Assembly (NCBI GenBank): GCA_903904765.1
Contig: CAIVEA010000684.1
Coordinates: 1 to 14,112 of the forward strand
Source: an uncultured Chloroflexota bacterium
Lineage (GTDB): Bacteria; Chloroflexota; Anaerolineae; Aggregatilineales; Phototrophicaceae
DNA length: 14,112 bases
Direction of reading: 5' to 3'
A program made the translations under genes and the position numbers. Of the stretch, positions 1-7,415 are shown piece after piece (the first letter of the stretch is position 1; every line of letters begins with the position of its first letter). Below the pieces are notes generated by a model. It did not search any database and was not told where the DNA came from. It saw only the letters and a program-made list of their open reading frames with translations.

Positions 1-30
1 GGGTTTGGGTCATCAACAGTTCTTTCGCGG

Positions 31-366
31 CTATCCGAAAGCCTTCACCGCATCAGCCTCGGTATTGTGAATGGCAAAGGCTTTATCGAGGCGGGTGAGT
101 TCAAAGATCACCCGGACGGGCTGTTGTAGGCTGCACAGGTACAGGTCGCCGCGCTGCTGACGGCAGCGTTTCATCCCTTTCACCATCAAGGCCAGCGCAC
201 TCGAATCGACAAAGTTGACTTCCGCCAGATTCAAGATCACGCGGGCGGGCGATTCGGTACACACCTGATCGAGGATTTCGTTCACCCGTCCGGTTTCGTA
301 TGAATCAAAACGCCCGGTAATCCGCAACACTTTGACCGTACCCACTGTATCCAATTTGATTTCCAT
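31..366 (-). CDS. STAS-domain anti-sigma factor antagonist (SpoIIAA/RsbV-like)
   Basis: A 111-residue protein that is a single STAS domain. Proteins of this family bind an anti-sigma factor kinase; phosphorylation of one serine releases the partner, so they act as switches in cytoplasmic partner-switching pathways. The diagnostic motif is FVDSSALAL at residues 52-60, in which Ser55 matches the phosphorylated serine of SpoIIAA; the usual Gly after the two serines is Ala here. Length is normal for a stand-alone STAS protein. The ATG at 366 is chosen because AAGGAG (377-382) lies 10 nt upstream; a TTG three codons earlier sits almost on top of that site. No cognate anti-sigma kinase is seen in full. 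An ATG at 11-13 on the same strand, 17 nt after the stop codon, could start the next gene of an operon that leaves the window. Family assignment is firm; the sigma factor it serves is unknown. Confidence 0.9.
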   Translation of the reverse strand: MEIKLDTVGTVKVLRITGRFDSYETGRVNEILDQVCTESPARVILNLAEVNFVDSSALALMVKGMKRCRQQRGDLYLCSLQQPVRVIFELTRLDKAFAIHNTEADAVKAFG

Positions 367-376
367 AAGAAGCAAG

Positions 377-382
377 CTCCTT
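377..382 (-). promoter_or_regulatory. Ribosome binding site deciding the STAS gene start
   Basis: On the minus strand this reads AAGGAG, 10 nt before the ATG at 366. It lies only 1 nt from the competing TTG codon at 373-375, so it supports the ATG start. Confidence 0.6.
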
Positions 383-449
383 CAGCAGCAACACGCGAAT
401 AATTGGTGCGCGGACTGCTTGATTTATACACTTTCCATTATTTCAATCC

Positions 450-476
450 ATTATACGCGCATCCAGCCGCAGACAA
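450..476 (-). promoter_or_regulatory. Putative promoter of the STAS gene
   Basis: On the minus strand a perfect -10 hexamer TATAAT (455 to 450) is preceded, after a short 15-bp spacer, by TTGTCT (476 to 471), which matches the sigma-70 -35 consensus at 4 of 6 positions. Transcription would start near 443, giving a leader of about 75 nt. The -10 is convincing; the -35 assignment is weak because of the short spacing. It diverges from the MOSC promoter about 110-160 bp away. Confidence 0.45.
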
Positions 477-588
477 TACTTGATATGGTAGCGCGTCTGC
501 CCCCTACATGCGACATAGATCACATAACTCCAACCTTTGCCCATCAGTCAGTAGTTTTTTGGCATCCTTCGCGCTAGTTGAATTACAA

Positions 589-617
589 ATCGCATATCAT
601 GGGGATGGGGTTATAAT
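589..617 (+). promoter_or_regulatory. Putative promoter of the MOSC/Nfu_N operon
   Basis: A perfect TATAAT at 612-617 lies 46 nt before the MOSC start codon. At the standard 17-bp spacing the -35 position reads ATCGCA (589-594), which differs by one base from the ATAGCA found at the same place in the two kinase promoters at 10447-10475 and 13786-13814. The -35 is far from TTGACA, so an activator or a variant sigma factor may be involved. The stretch 367-588 between the divergent genes otherwise shows only the STAS promoter and no credible gene. Confidence 0.45.
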
Positions 618-662
618 GGAAGTTCGTCTGGCCTGTGTGGAACGATGATGAAAGGGTGCGCT

Positions 663-1121
663 ATGTCGGAGATTGCCAGCATTGTGTTCAAACCCGTTGG
701 CGTAGATGAAACGCCGGGCGAATACCTGCGTGTGGAACTGAATGAGGCCATACTGGTCGCGGGATTCGGTATCGAGGGCGATGTGAAGGGCGGTCATCCC
801 AAGCGCCATCTGAACATCATGACCTATGAGACTCTGGCGAACCTTCGCACACAGGGTTTCATGACCGATCCGGGGCAAATGGGGGAACAAATCGTGGTGC
901 GCGCACTGGATGTGAACCCGCTGGCTTCCGGCACGCGGGTGCAACTGGGCGAAAGCGCCGTGATCGAAGTGATTGAGCCACGCAACGGCTGTGACCGCTT
1001 CGAGAAAATTCAGAAGCACCCGCGCAGCGAAGCCGCCGGACAGATGGGTATCATTGCCAAAGTCATCACGGGTGGCACGATCAAAGTGGGCGATCCGGTA
1101 CACATTTTGCCGAAGGCTTAA
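663..1121 (+). CDS. MOSC domain-containing protein
   Basis: A 152-residue stand-alone MOSC domain. MOSC domains form the C-terminal part of molybdenum cofactor sulfurases and also occur as small proteins proposed to carry sulfur on a conserved cysteine for metal-sulfur cofactors. Visible signatures are the GIEGD turn (36-40), MGEQIVV (73-79), PRNGCDRFE with the candidate acceptor Cys110 (106-114), and the closing strand GIIAKVITGGTIKVGD (129-144). Length fits the single-domain subgroup, without the N-terminal beta-barrel of the YcbX/YiiM types. Start: ATG at 663 has AAAGGG (651-656) 6 nt upstream and gives the usual MSxIxSIV beginning; ATGs at 645 and 648 are alternatives with poorer sites. 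It is followed after 2 nt by the Nfu_N-like gene, so the two are almost surely co-transcribed. Substrate unknown. Confidence 0.85.
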   Translation: MSEIASIVFKPVGVDETPGEYLRVELNEAILVAGFGIEGDVKGGHPKRHLNIMTYETLANLRTQGFMTDPGQMGEQIVVRALDVNPLASGTRVQLGESAVIEVIEPRNGCDRFEKIQKHPRSEAAGQMGIIAKVITGGTIKVGDPVHILPKA

Positions 1122-1123
1122 CC

Positions 1124-1405
1124 ATGTCCGAATATTTCACCTTCGAGGCGCAGCCCACCGACGACCCGGATGTGATGGTGATCGTCACCAATCAACCCCT
1201 TGCGCCGGAGGGGGATGAGTATTACAACGGCTACGAAGCCGGGGACGAAGGTTCGCCCATCGCACAATTGCTGTTCAATGCGGTTAGCGGCATCCTCGCG
1301 CTCAATATCAGCAATGGCACGCTGACTGTCAGCCGCGATCCCGATGTGTCGTGGGAGGCCATCGTGGATGATGTGCGCGACGCGCTGCGCGACTTCTTCC
1401 TGTAA
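1124..1405 (+). CDS. Small protein related to the Nfu/NifU-type N-terminal (Nfu_N) domain
   Basis: A 93-residue acidic protein. Residues 44-79 (SPIAQLLF, then SGILAL, GTLTVS and a Trp at 77) follow the pattern of the Nfu N-terminal domain, whose members read roughly SPLA..LF...GV..V......TV......W. In canonical Nfu proteins this domain precedes a C-terminal CxxC domain that holds a transient Fe-S cluster. Here there is no CxxC domain and no cysteine at all, so the protein cannot hold a cluster through cysteines; a binding or regulatory role is more likely. The stop of the MOSC gene lies 2 nt upstream, and its last codons contain AAGG (1113-1116) 7 nt before this ATG, which indicates coupled translation. 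The assignment rests on motif recognition only; a lineage-specific protein of unknown function is the alternative. Confidence 0.65.
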   Translation: MSEYFTFEAQPTDDPDVMVIVTNQPLAPEGDEYYNGYEAGDEGSPIAQLLFNAVSGILALNISNGTLTVSRDPDVSWEAIVDDVRDALRDFFL

Positions 1406-1412
1406 CACAAAT

Positions 1413-1628
1413 CCTCATCCCCCACCCCCTTTCAAGGGTAGGTTTTTTTGCAGAGAACCCTCAACCTAAAACCTCACCCCCCAGCCCCCTCTCCGTAGTA
1501 ACAGCGAGGGGGAGCAAGCAACAGACTCTTTCACCCCCCTCCAAAGCGGTACTCCGCGTGTTGGAGAGGGGACTGAGGGGTGAGGTTCTTCAAAAACCTA
1601 CCCTTGAAAGTCCCCTAGCCCTCATCCC
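1413..1628. repeat. Nested inverted repeat, MITE-like intergenic element
   Basis: This stretch holds no gene but strong symmetry. Outer arms of 19 bp match perfectly as inverted copies (1429-1447 and 1592-1610, CTTTCAAGGGTAGGTTTTT and its complement). Inside are 25-bp arms with two mismatches (1470-1494 and 1563-1587), both of which become G-U pairs in a minus-strand transcript. The core carries a 7-bp hairpin (1506-1512/1535-1541) and a small GCGG-TACT-CCGC hairpin (1546-1557). A C-rich unit starting CCTCAYCCCCCA occurs twice in direct orientation (1413 and 1472), and CCTCATCCC recurs at 1620-1628. Such C-rich palindromes are common between genes in Chloroflexota, from general knowledge. It may end transcription of the MOSC operon, and it ends 16 nt before the -10 box of the next kinase. 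No transposase is present. Confidence 0.8.
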
Positions 1629-1644
1629 AAACTGTTATTTTGAC

Positions 1645-1650
1645 TATAAT
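1645..1650 (+). promoter_or_regulatory. -10 box of the membrane kinase gene
   Basis: Perfect TATAAT, giving a start site near 1657 and a leader of about 24 nt. At 16-18 bp upstream there is no recognisable -35; that position falls in the last bases of the C-rich repeat (TCATCC at 1622-1627). The ribosome binding site GAGGA (1668-1672) lies 8 nt before the ATG at 1681. Confidence 0.5.
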
Positions 1651-1680
1651 TAACATACACGGGGGTTGAGGAATCGGCTT

Positions 1681-4266
1681 ATGCGAACGTGGTTTGCCCA
1701 TTGGAGTCTGCGGCGGCGGTTGGTGGTCATCATTCTGGGGCTGGCTGTGCCGACGGTACTGATCGTGGCAGGGCTGGCGCTGGGTGGGAATGCGGCGATC
1801 CTACAGAATCAGACGCAGGCTGCTTTTCTGAATCAAAATCAGGCTTTTGCCAACGCGCTGGATTCGCGTTTGCAGGGGGCAGCAGCCGTTGCCCGCGCTT
1901 TCGCTAACTCGTTGAGCGACCAGCCGAATACGCCGCTGGTGCGCGTCTGGCAGATGGCGAGCAACACGCTCACTGAACCGGAGCAGATCATCCGCCGCGT
2001 GAATGTGTATGCGCCGCTGGACGCGGGGCGGCAGGCGGTGGGGTTCAATGCGCCCTTCCCGCCCGTTCGCGTTGCGCCTGTCAAGCAGTATGTGAACGAA
2101 GACCTGCCCACCGAAACATGGTTTATGGATGTGCTGGCAGCAGGTGTGCCGCGTTGGTATGGCCCTGCGTTGGGGTTTGACCACTCGGACGGACAACGGG
2201 TAATTTCGTATGCTGTGCCGTATCGCGGCATTGGGGGACGCTGGGTGGGCGTGGTATGGGTAGATATTCCGATCTACGCTCTCAACCACCTGATGACCGA
2301 TGCGATTGCCACCGAAGCGCCCAATAGCTACAGCTTTTTAGCCACCGACACCCGTGCAATTGTCAGCGGATTCCAACTGCCTGCGCTACCTGTTGATGAG
2401 CAAATGACGCGCCTGAATGCCTTCATGCTAGAGCCGCGCATGATGGAGATGAGCGAACAAACAGGCAGTGGCGGCGAATTCATCTTCGGCGCAGACCCGT
2501 TCAACACCCAGCGCGAGGCCATCACGCTCATCAACACGCTGCCCCAGAGCGCGTGGCAACTGGTGACGGTGCTGCCCGCCAGCACGATTCAAAACCCGTT
2601 CGCCCGCAGCCTCGCTCAGATCGCTCTGGTGACGCTGGTCGGCATGGCACTGCTGGGCTGGATTGTGTTCCAGTTCACCACCCGCGCCATCGTCACGCCG
2701 TTGAAGCGGTTGGGCGATGCCGCGCAGGAAATCGGCGCGGGCGATCTGCGCTACGCCATTGCCTATCGTGAGCAACAGGACGAGGTGGGGCGGCTGGCGA
2801 ACGCGATGGAGGATATGAAGCGCAACCTTGAAGGTTCGTATGACCAACTCTCGAACTGGAGTCACACCCTCGAACGCCGCGTGAAACTGCGTACCGAAGA
2901 ATTAAACGTTGCCCGTCAGGTGGCGCAGGTGCGGGCGGGCGAATTGCAGGCGGTATACGATGCCTCGCTCTCAGTGGTCGGAGATTACCAGCTCTCGCTG
3001 ATGCTGGATAACCTGACGCAGAACATTCTCAACCTGCTCAAAACCCGCTACTGCTCGGTGTGGTTGCTCACGCCGGACAAGAAGCATCTGCAACTGGTGG
3101 CCTCCACTAACCCGAATAAATCCGCGCTGAACACGCTTATCCAGCCCGATCAAGGGTTGGTGGGGACGGCGTTTCAAGCCGGGGAACTGGTGCTGGTGGA
3201 AGATTATCCCAACTGGTCGCATCGGTTGGTGGGCTTTGAAGATGGCATCGTTCAGCAGGCGATGGCCGCGCCGCTTCAATTCTTTCGCAAGCCGATTGGC
3301 GCGGTGCTGGTAGGCCGCCATGCCGATGATGCGCCTTTCAACGACCCCGACCAGCGGTTGCTGACGCTGTTCGCCAACCTTGTGTCGCCTGTAGTTCGCA
3401 ACGCGCAACTCTACATCCAGCGCGAAGATGCCGTGCGCGAGGCCGAACGCGCCAACAGCGTCAAAACGCGCTTCCTCGCCAGCGTCACCCATGAACTACG
3501 AACGCCCCTCAACCTGATTATCAACAACATGGACTTTATGCGGATCGGCATGTTCGGCGCGGTGACGGAAGAGCAGCGCAGCCGTCTGGAGCAGGCCGTC
3601 CGCAGCGCCGAACATTTGCTATCGCTCATCAACGATCTGCTGGATGTGAGCAAGATCGAGGCGGGCGAAATGGATCTGGTCATCCAGCCTGCCGACTTGT
3701 ATCCCGTTCTCGAAGATGCGATTGACCAGACGCTGATGCTGCTGGAGAGCAAGAAAAGCTACATCCTGTTCGAGCGCCACATCCCGGATGATCTGCCCGT
3801 CATCCCGATGGATGCCCGCCGCGTGCGCCAGATTCTGACTAATTTACTCAGCAACGCGGTCAAATTCACGCCGGAAGGCATCATTCGTTTGGAAGTGGAA
3901 GTCGTCCCGCCCGCCCCGCATGGGAACGGGAACGGCTCCAACGGAGCGAGTGGCAACGCTGCTAATTTGCTCGAAAACGGTTATGTCGCCTTCACGGTGT
4001 CGGATACGGGTATGGGCATTTCGGCGGAGGAGATGGATCGGCTGTTCATGGCGTTTGAACGCGCTGAACGCGCTAAACACATGGGCATCGAAGGCACAGG
4101 GCTGGGGCTGCCCATCTCGCGTTTTCTGGCGCGTTCGCATGGGGGTGATTTGCAGGTGCAGAGCGCGGTGGGGGCGGGTAGCGCGTTCCGGTTTATGCTA
4201 CCCATGCAACCGCCGCGTCGCGAACGTCCGGCACAAACCATCAGCGCAGTCATCGGCGTGGAATGA
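1681..4266 (+). CDS. Membrane sensor histidine kinase (Cache-like, HAMP, GAF, HisKA, HATPase)
   Basis: An 861-residue inner-membrane sensor kinase. TM1 is at about 15-36, an outer sensor domain of about 270 residues follows, and TM2 is at about 310-332. The outer domain resembles a double Cache fold, with RWYGPALGF (158-166) and ISYAVPYRG...GVVWVDIP (175-197). Next come HAMP (about 330-385), a coiled coil, GAF (about 425-578) and HisKA with phosphoacceptor His604 in SVTHELRTPL. The HATPase has N-box NLLSNA (Asn725), G1 DTGMGI (775-780) and G2 GTGLGL (805-810). All catalytic motifs are intact, so it should be active. A Gly/Asn/Ser-rich insertion of about 25 residues (744-768) precedes the G1 strand. 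There is no receiver domain. ATG 1681 is preferred to TTG 1666 because GAGGA lies 8 nt before the ATG while the TTG has no usable site. The ligand is unknown. Confidence 0.92.
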   Translation: MRTWFAHWSLRRRLVVIILGLAVPTVLIVAGLALGGNAAILQNQTQAAFLNQNQAFANALDSRLQGAAAVARAFANSLSDQPNTPLVRVWQMASNTLTEPEQIIRRVNVYAPLDAGRQAVGFNAPFPPVRVAPVKQYVNEDLPTETWFMDVLAAGVPRWYGPALGFDHSDGQRVISYAVPYRGIGGRWVGVVWVDIPIYALNHLMTDAIATEAPNSYSFLATDTRAIVSGFQLPALPVDEQMTRLNAFMLEPRMMEMSEQTGSGGEFIFGADPFNTQREAITLINTLPQSAWQLVTVLPASTIQNPFARSLAQIALVTLVGMALLGWIVFQFTTRAIVTPLKRLGDAAQEIGAGDLRYAIAYREQQDEVGRLANAMEDMKRNLEGSYDQLSNWSHTLERRVKLRTEELNVARQVAQVRAGELQAVYDASLSVVGDYQLSLMLDNLTQNILNLLKTRYCSVWLLTPDKKHLQLVASTNPNKSALNTLIQPDQGLVGTAFQAGELVLVEDYPNWSHRLVGFEDGIVQQAMAAPLQFFRKPIGAVLVGRHADDAPFNDPDQRLLTLFANLVSPVVRNAQLYIQREDAVREAERANSVKTRFLASVTHELRTPLNLIINNMDFMRIGMFGAVTEEQRSRLEQAVRSAEHLLSLINDLLDVSKIEAGEMDLVIQPADLYPVLEDAIDQTLMLLESKKSYILFERHIPDDLPVIPMDARRVRQILTNLLSNAVKFTPEGIIRLEVEVVPPAPHGNGNGSNGASGNAANLLENGYVAFTVSDTGMGISAEEMDRLFMAFERAERAKHMGIEGTGLGLPISRFLARSHGGDLQVQSAVGAGSAFRFMLPMQPPRRERPAQTISAVIGVE

Positions 4267-4282
4267 ACCACTGCCTAAAAGG

Positions 4283-4327
4283 GAACTCCCCCAACGCAAT
4301 GATGTATTCATTACGTTGGGGGAGTTC
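4283..4327. terminator. Strong hairpin after the membrane kinase gene
   Basis: A perfect 14-bp GC-rich stem (4283-4296 pairs with 4314-4327, GAACTCCCCCAACG) starts 17 nt after the kinase stop codon. The 17-nt loop contains a further 5-bp stem (AATGA/TCATT). No T-run follows on the plus strand, so it is a hairpin-type terminator or RNA 3'-end stabiliser rather than a textbook Rho-independent site. Confidence 0.55.
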
Positions 4328-4761
4328 ATGGTTTCCACGAATGCTTGTCGCCGAAACATCCGTGATTTGACTTCCATGACACTATGGTACGACAAGTTTC
4401 TGATTTGGAAAAGCCACTAAAATTACATTTATTTTCTAGCAAAAACTGCATTTACAAACCATTAAAAAACTAAAATCAAACTGTTTAGAAACATCGAAAG
4501 TGCTTTCTTTCTAGTTTGAACCCAATTGTTGCAAAATTTGTTTCTTGAGGTAATCATGATTTATAGACAGACTGTATATCTGTGCAGTGCTTGATACTGC
4601 CCTCTACCGTCAGCAATGAATCGCTGTTTTTACCCCTAATCGCCTACTTAGAGCATTCCGTAGGAATACGGAATATTGGCGCACTGCTACCGTGTCATCT
4701 GGTTATCAAGGATATGGTTTGTTATCATGAATTCAAGTTACAAGTTGCCGCTCTAAAGAGT
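4328..4761. other. AT-rich non-coding stretch with palindrome, leader of the MalT-like gene
   Basis: No credible gene is seen in these 434 bases. From about 4420 to 4580 the base composition is clearly AT-richer than the genes around it, as expected of a control region. No perfect TATAAT occurs here, unlike upstream of the other complete transcription units. It contains a small inverted repeat (4584-4600, GCAGT/ACTGC) and the 20-bp perfect palindrome described separately. The reading frame of the next gene stays open back to a GTG at 4582, but those 60 codons show neither a good ribosome binding site nor resemblance to the family. Confidence 0.5.
4655..4674. promoter_or_regulatory. Perfect 8+8 bp palindrome, possible operator
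   Basis: ATTCCGTA and its exact inverse TACGGAAT flank the four bases GGAA, and a second overlapping symmetry TTCC-GTA-GGAA lies inside. It sits about 90-107 bp before the chosen start of the MalT-like regulator. Such symmetry suits a dimeric regulator, possibly autoregulation by the LuxR-type protein; a leader RNA hairpin is the alternative. That it is a regulatory site is inference. Confidence 0.4.
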
Positions 4762-7383
4762 ATGCCCAAAAACGCTAAACGGCTTACCGCTGTTACGCCT
4801 CTCAAAATCCATCTTCCCAAATATCGTGAACGGCTGATTGAGCGCCCCCGGCTCCTGTCACAATTCGACAGCGCTCCTGTGATTGCGCTTATCTCTCCTG
4901 CCGGTTCGGGCAAGACGACGCTGGCAATGCAATGGGCGCATGCTTTTGAAGGGGCCGTGTGTTGGCTTTCGTTGAAGCCGGAGGATAATGATTCGCGCAG
5001 TTTTGGTCTGTTTATATTCCAGATCATGCGTATCCTCATCCCGGATTTGTCCGAAACGCCTGCTTTGCTGCTGGCGGATGCTGTAGATGGCGTTTACGAA
5101 CCGTTTGTAGATGCGCTCATCAGTGAACTCGTGGCACTGGATGTGCATCTGGCGATTGTGTTTGATGAAGCACAGATCATCACCAAACCTGTCATCATCA
5201 ACGCGCTGGTGCGCTTCATGCAACACATGCCTTCGCATATAAGAGTCGCTTTTGTCGGGCGCGGTCTGCACCCGTTCCTGCTGGCGCAAGCGCATGTGAT
5301 CACGATGAGCGATCTGGCCTTTACAATGGATGAGACGGCGCAGGTTCTCGCTATCGAGAGAAATGATGCGTTATCGCCAGACATCCCCAACCAAATTTTC
5401 ACTGCCACCGAAGGTTGGGTGATGGGCGTGAAAATGGCAGGCATCGCGTTGCGCGGTCAAGACCCGTTGCTTGAATCAGCAGCCCGCTACTCCAAGCACT
5501 ATTTGATGGACGAAGTGCTGCGTTCGCTCCTGCCTGAACAACTGGAATTCATGCAGCGCACCTGCATTTGCGAGGATATGACCCCCGCACTATGCGACGC
5601 AATCATCGGAAACCGCAACAGCGCAACCCGGCTGGAGGCGTTGGTGAACGCAGGGCTGTTCGTGACTGTGGTTAACGAAGAAACCTCTACTTACCGCTAT
5701 CACCCGCTGTTCCGCGAAGCTTTGCTGAACCGGACAAAGCAGATGAACCCGATCATGCTGACCGAATCGCACCGTCGTGCGGCAGCGTGGTATGCGTCTG
5801 GCGGGCTATACCGCGAAGCCGCCACCGAAGCGCATCTGTGTGGCGATCTGGAAATGACCGCCCGCTATGCGCTGGCTGCTTCGCAGCAGATCATCCTGTT
5901 TAGCGATCAAATCACTTTTCGAGACTGGCTGGTGCAGTTCCCGCCCGATCTGCTGGATGCCCAACCGCGCTTACGCTTGTTTGCGCTCATGGCGGCTGCT
6001 GCGGCTGATCGAGATGAAGCCGCGACAGAGGCACATTTTCAACGGTTACTGAATCGCCCGGATGCCCATCAATGGCGGGGGGAGATTGAATTCGCCCGCG
6101 CCTACCGACTGTGGGTACAGCCCAACCGGGGTCATGAATCCATCCCCTATCTCGAAGCTGCGCTCCAGTATTTGCAGCGGGATGCGCTGTACGCTTATGG
6201 GTTGCATTTGCTGTCGTTGCTTTACGAAAGTCGGCAACCTGCCAAAGCCATCGAACTGCTCGAAGATCAGTATCGTGTTGCTGGTGAGATTCAGAGTCCG
6301 ATTTTGCTGCTACATGCAACCAATAACCTGCTGTACTTTCATGCGCTCGCAGGTGATCTGAATCACGTGTTGCAATTGGCGAATGATGCATTGACCGTTA
6401 TCAACGCCAACCGTCTAAAACTGGGGCAATTGGGGCTGAATGCCGAACGCGCCATCCGGCGGCACTGGTCGGGGGCGCTGCTTCAGCGGGGCGCGGTGAA
6501 GGAGGCGGAGGCGGCGCTGCTGCCCGCGTTCACTCATCCTGAACAGTCCGACCCGCGTTTGCTGTGGCAGCTTTACGCACGACGGGCGGAAATCAGCGCC
6601 TTTCAGGGTGATTTTGTTGCGATGGAACGCGCCTTCCAGTATGGGAAAACCTTGAAGAATCGGGTTGAACACCTGTACCAGACCTACTTAGGCGTAATAG
6701 AGGCCTTATTTGAAGCGCAACGGACGCGGGTGCTGTTACGCTGGCATGATGTCGCTGCTGCCCGTCGCTGGTTGGAGATCAATCTGACTGAAAAACCTGA
6801 TTTGATGCTGGAATTTGCCATCGCGCATGTGCCAGCGCATGCCTTGATCGTGATGGGCGATTATCCGCAGGCGCTCGAACAACTTGAATCAGTCATTGAA
6901 GATTATCGCCACCGCAACATGCAGGCCGCCATCACGCAGACCCTCGCGCTCAAAGTGCTGGCTTACTGGCTGCTAAAGGATGCTGCCGCTGCCCGGAACG
7001 TGCTGGATGCGGTGGTAGACCGGACGGTGCATACGGGTGAGGTGTTGCCGCTGGCGCTGAAGGCGCTGATTCCGTTGCTGCGGGAGCGCATCCGGGAATA
7101 CTGGGAAGCGGGCGAGGATGCCCGTGCCGACCATCTGCGGCGGGCAATCGGGATGATGCAGGAAGAAGTGCCGTCGCTGCCGTTGTCACCCTTCACACCC
7201 GCCGAGGAGAATGTGGCGAAACGCATTGTTCAGGGCTACAGCATCACGGATATTATGGAACAGACGGGAACCAGCCTGTCTAACGTGCGCCACCGCACCC
7301 GCAGCATCTATGCCAAGATGCTCACCCATAACCGTGAAAAACTGATCGAACGGCTGCACGCGATCCAGTTTGAGCCGCAATAA
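4762..7383 (+). CDS. MalT-like transcriptional regulator (ATPase, TPR-like repeats, LuxR-type HTH)
   Basis: An 873-residue regulator of the MalT/STAND class. These proteins bind ATP and an inducer, oligomerise and activate transcription. The N-terminus has the typical lead-in RERLIERPRLLSQF (22-35), Walker A SPAGSGKTT (45-53) and Walker B LAIVFDEAQ (130-138). The family box YRYHPLFREALL (311-322) closes the NTPase module. Residues about 335-800 are helical and TPR-like. The C-terminal HTH (about 808-866: FTPAEENVAKRIVQGYSITDI, then SNVRHRTRSIYAKM) is divergent: the usual R-E and TVK-H positions of LuxR domains are changed. The start is uncertain. ATG 4762 is chosen because the family begins shortly before the ERPRLL segment; ATG 4714 (AAGGA only 1 nt before it) and GTG 4582 are in frame. 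It faces the kinase operon tail to tail. The inducer and targets are unknown. Confidence 0.88.
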   Translation: MPKNAKRLTAVTPLKIHLPKYRERLIERPRLLSQFDSAPVIALISPAGSGKTTLAMQWAHAFEGAVCWLSLKPEDNDSRSFGLFIFQIMRILIPDLSETPALLLADAVDGVYEPFVDALISELVALDVHLAIVFDEAQIITKPVIINALVRFMQHMPSHIRVAFVGRGLHPFLLAQAHVITMSDLAFTMDETAQVLAIERNDALSPDIPNQIFTATEGWVMGVKMAGIALRGQDPLLESAARYSKHYLMDEVLRSLLPEQLEFMQRTCICEDMTPALCDAIIGNRNSATRLEALVNAGLFVTVVNEETSTYRYHPLFREALLNRTKQMNPIMLTESHRRAAAWYASGGLYREAATEAHLCGDLEMTARYALAASQQIILFSDQITFRDWLVQFPPDLLDAQPRLRLFALMAAAAADRDEAATEAHFQRLLNRPDAHQWRGEIEFARAYRLWVQPNRGHESIPYLEAALQYLQRDALYAYGLHLLSLLYESRQPAKAIELLEDQYRVAGEIQSPILLLHATNNLLYFHALAGDLNHVLQLANDALTVINANRLKLGQLGLNAERAIRRHWSGALLQRGAVKEAEAALLPAFTHPEQSDPRLLWQLYARRAEISAFQGDFVAMERAFQYGKTLKNRVEHLYQTYLGVIEALFEAQRTRVLLRWHDVAAARRWLEINLTEKPDLMLEFAIAHVPAHALIVMGDYPQALEQLESVIEDYRHRNMQAAITQTLALKVLAYWLLKDAAAARNVLDAVVDRTVHTGEVLPLALKALIPLLRERIREYWEAGEDARADHLRRAIGMMQEEVPSLPLSPFTPAEENVAKRIVQGYSITDIMEQTGTSLSNVRHRTRSIYAKMLTHNREKLIERLHAIQFEPQ

Positions 7384-7398
7384 ATTGCAGTTGACTAT

Positions 7399-7414
7399 AG
7401 TAAAACGTTTAACT
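7399..7414. other. Imperfect palindrome in the convergent junction
   Basis: Only 32 bp separate the converging stop codons at 7383 and 7416. They hold AGTAAAACGTTTAACT, self-complementary at 7 of 8 pairs, followed by TTTT on the plus strand. This could be a weak bidirectional terminator. No GC-rich stem is present, so overlapping antisense 3' ends of the two messages are possible. Confidence 0.25.
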
Positions 7415-7415
7415 T

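Noticed and set aside
332..577. Short plus-strand frame across the STAS/MOSC divergent region
   Set aside because: It overlaps the STAS start and both promoters and has no family resemblance.
597..1103. Open frame of 168 codons on the minus strand opposite the MOSC gene
   Set aside because: It is antisense to a gene with clear family motifs, and its His/Arg-rich translation looks like no protein family.
1413..1628. CCTCATCCC at 1413-1421 and 1620-1628 as a target-site duplication
   Set aside because: The distances to the outer inverted repeat differ (7 and 9 nt), and the motif is part of the C-rich repeat unit itself.
4582..4761. N-terminal extension of the MalT-like gene from GTG 4582
   Set aside because: No ribosome binding site, the palindrome lies inside it, and known family members begin close to the RPRLL segment. 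It is kept as an alternative start only.
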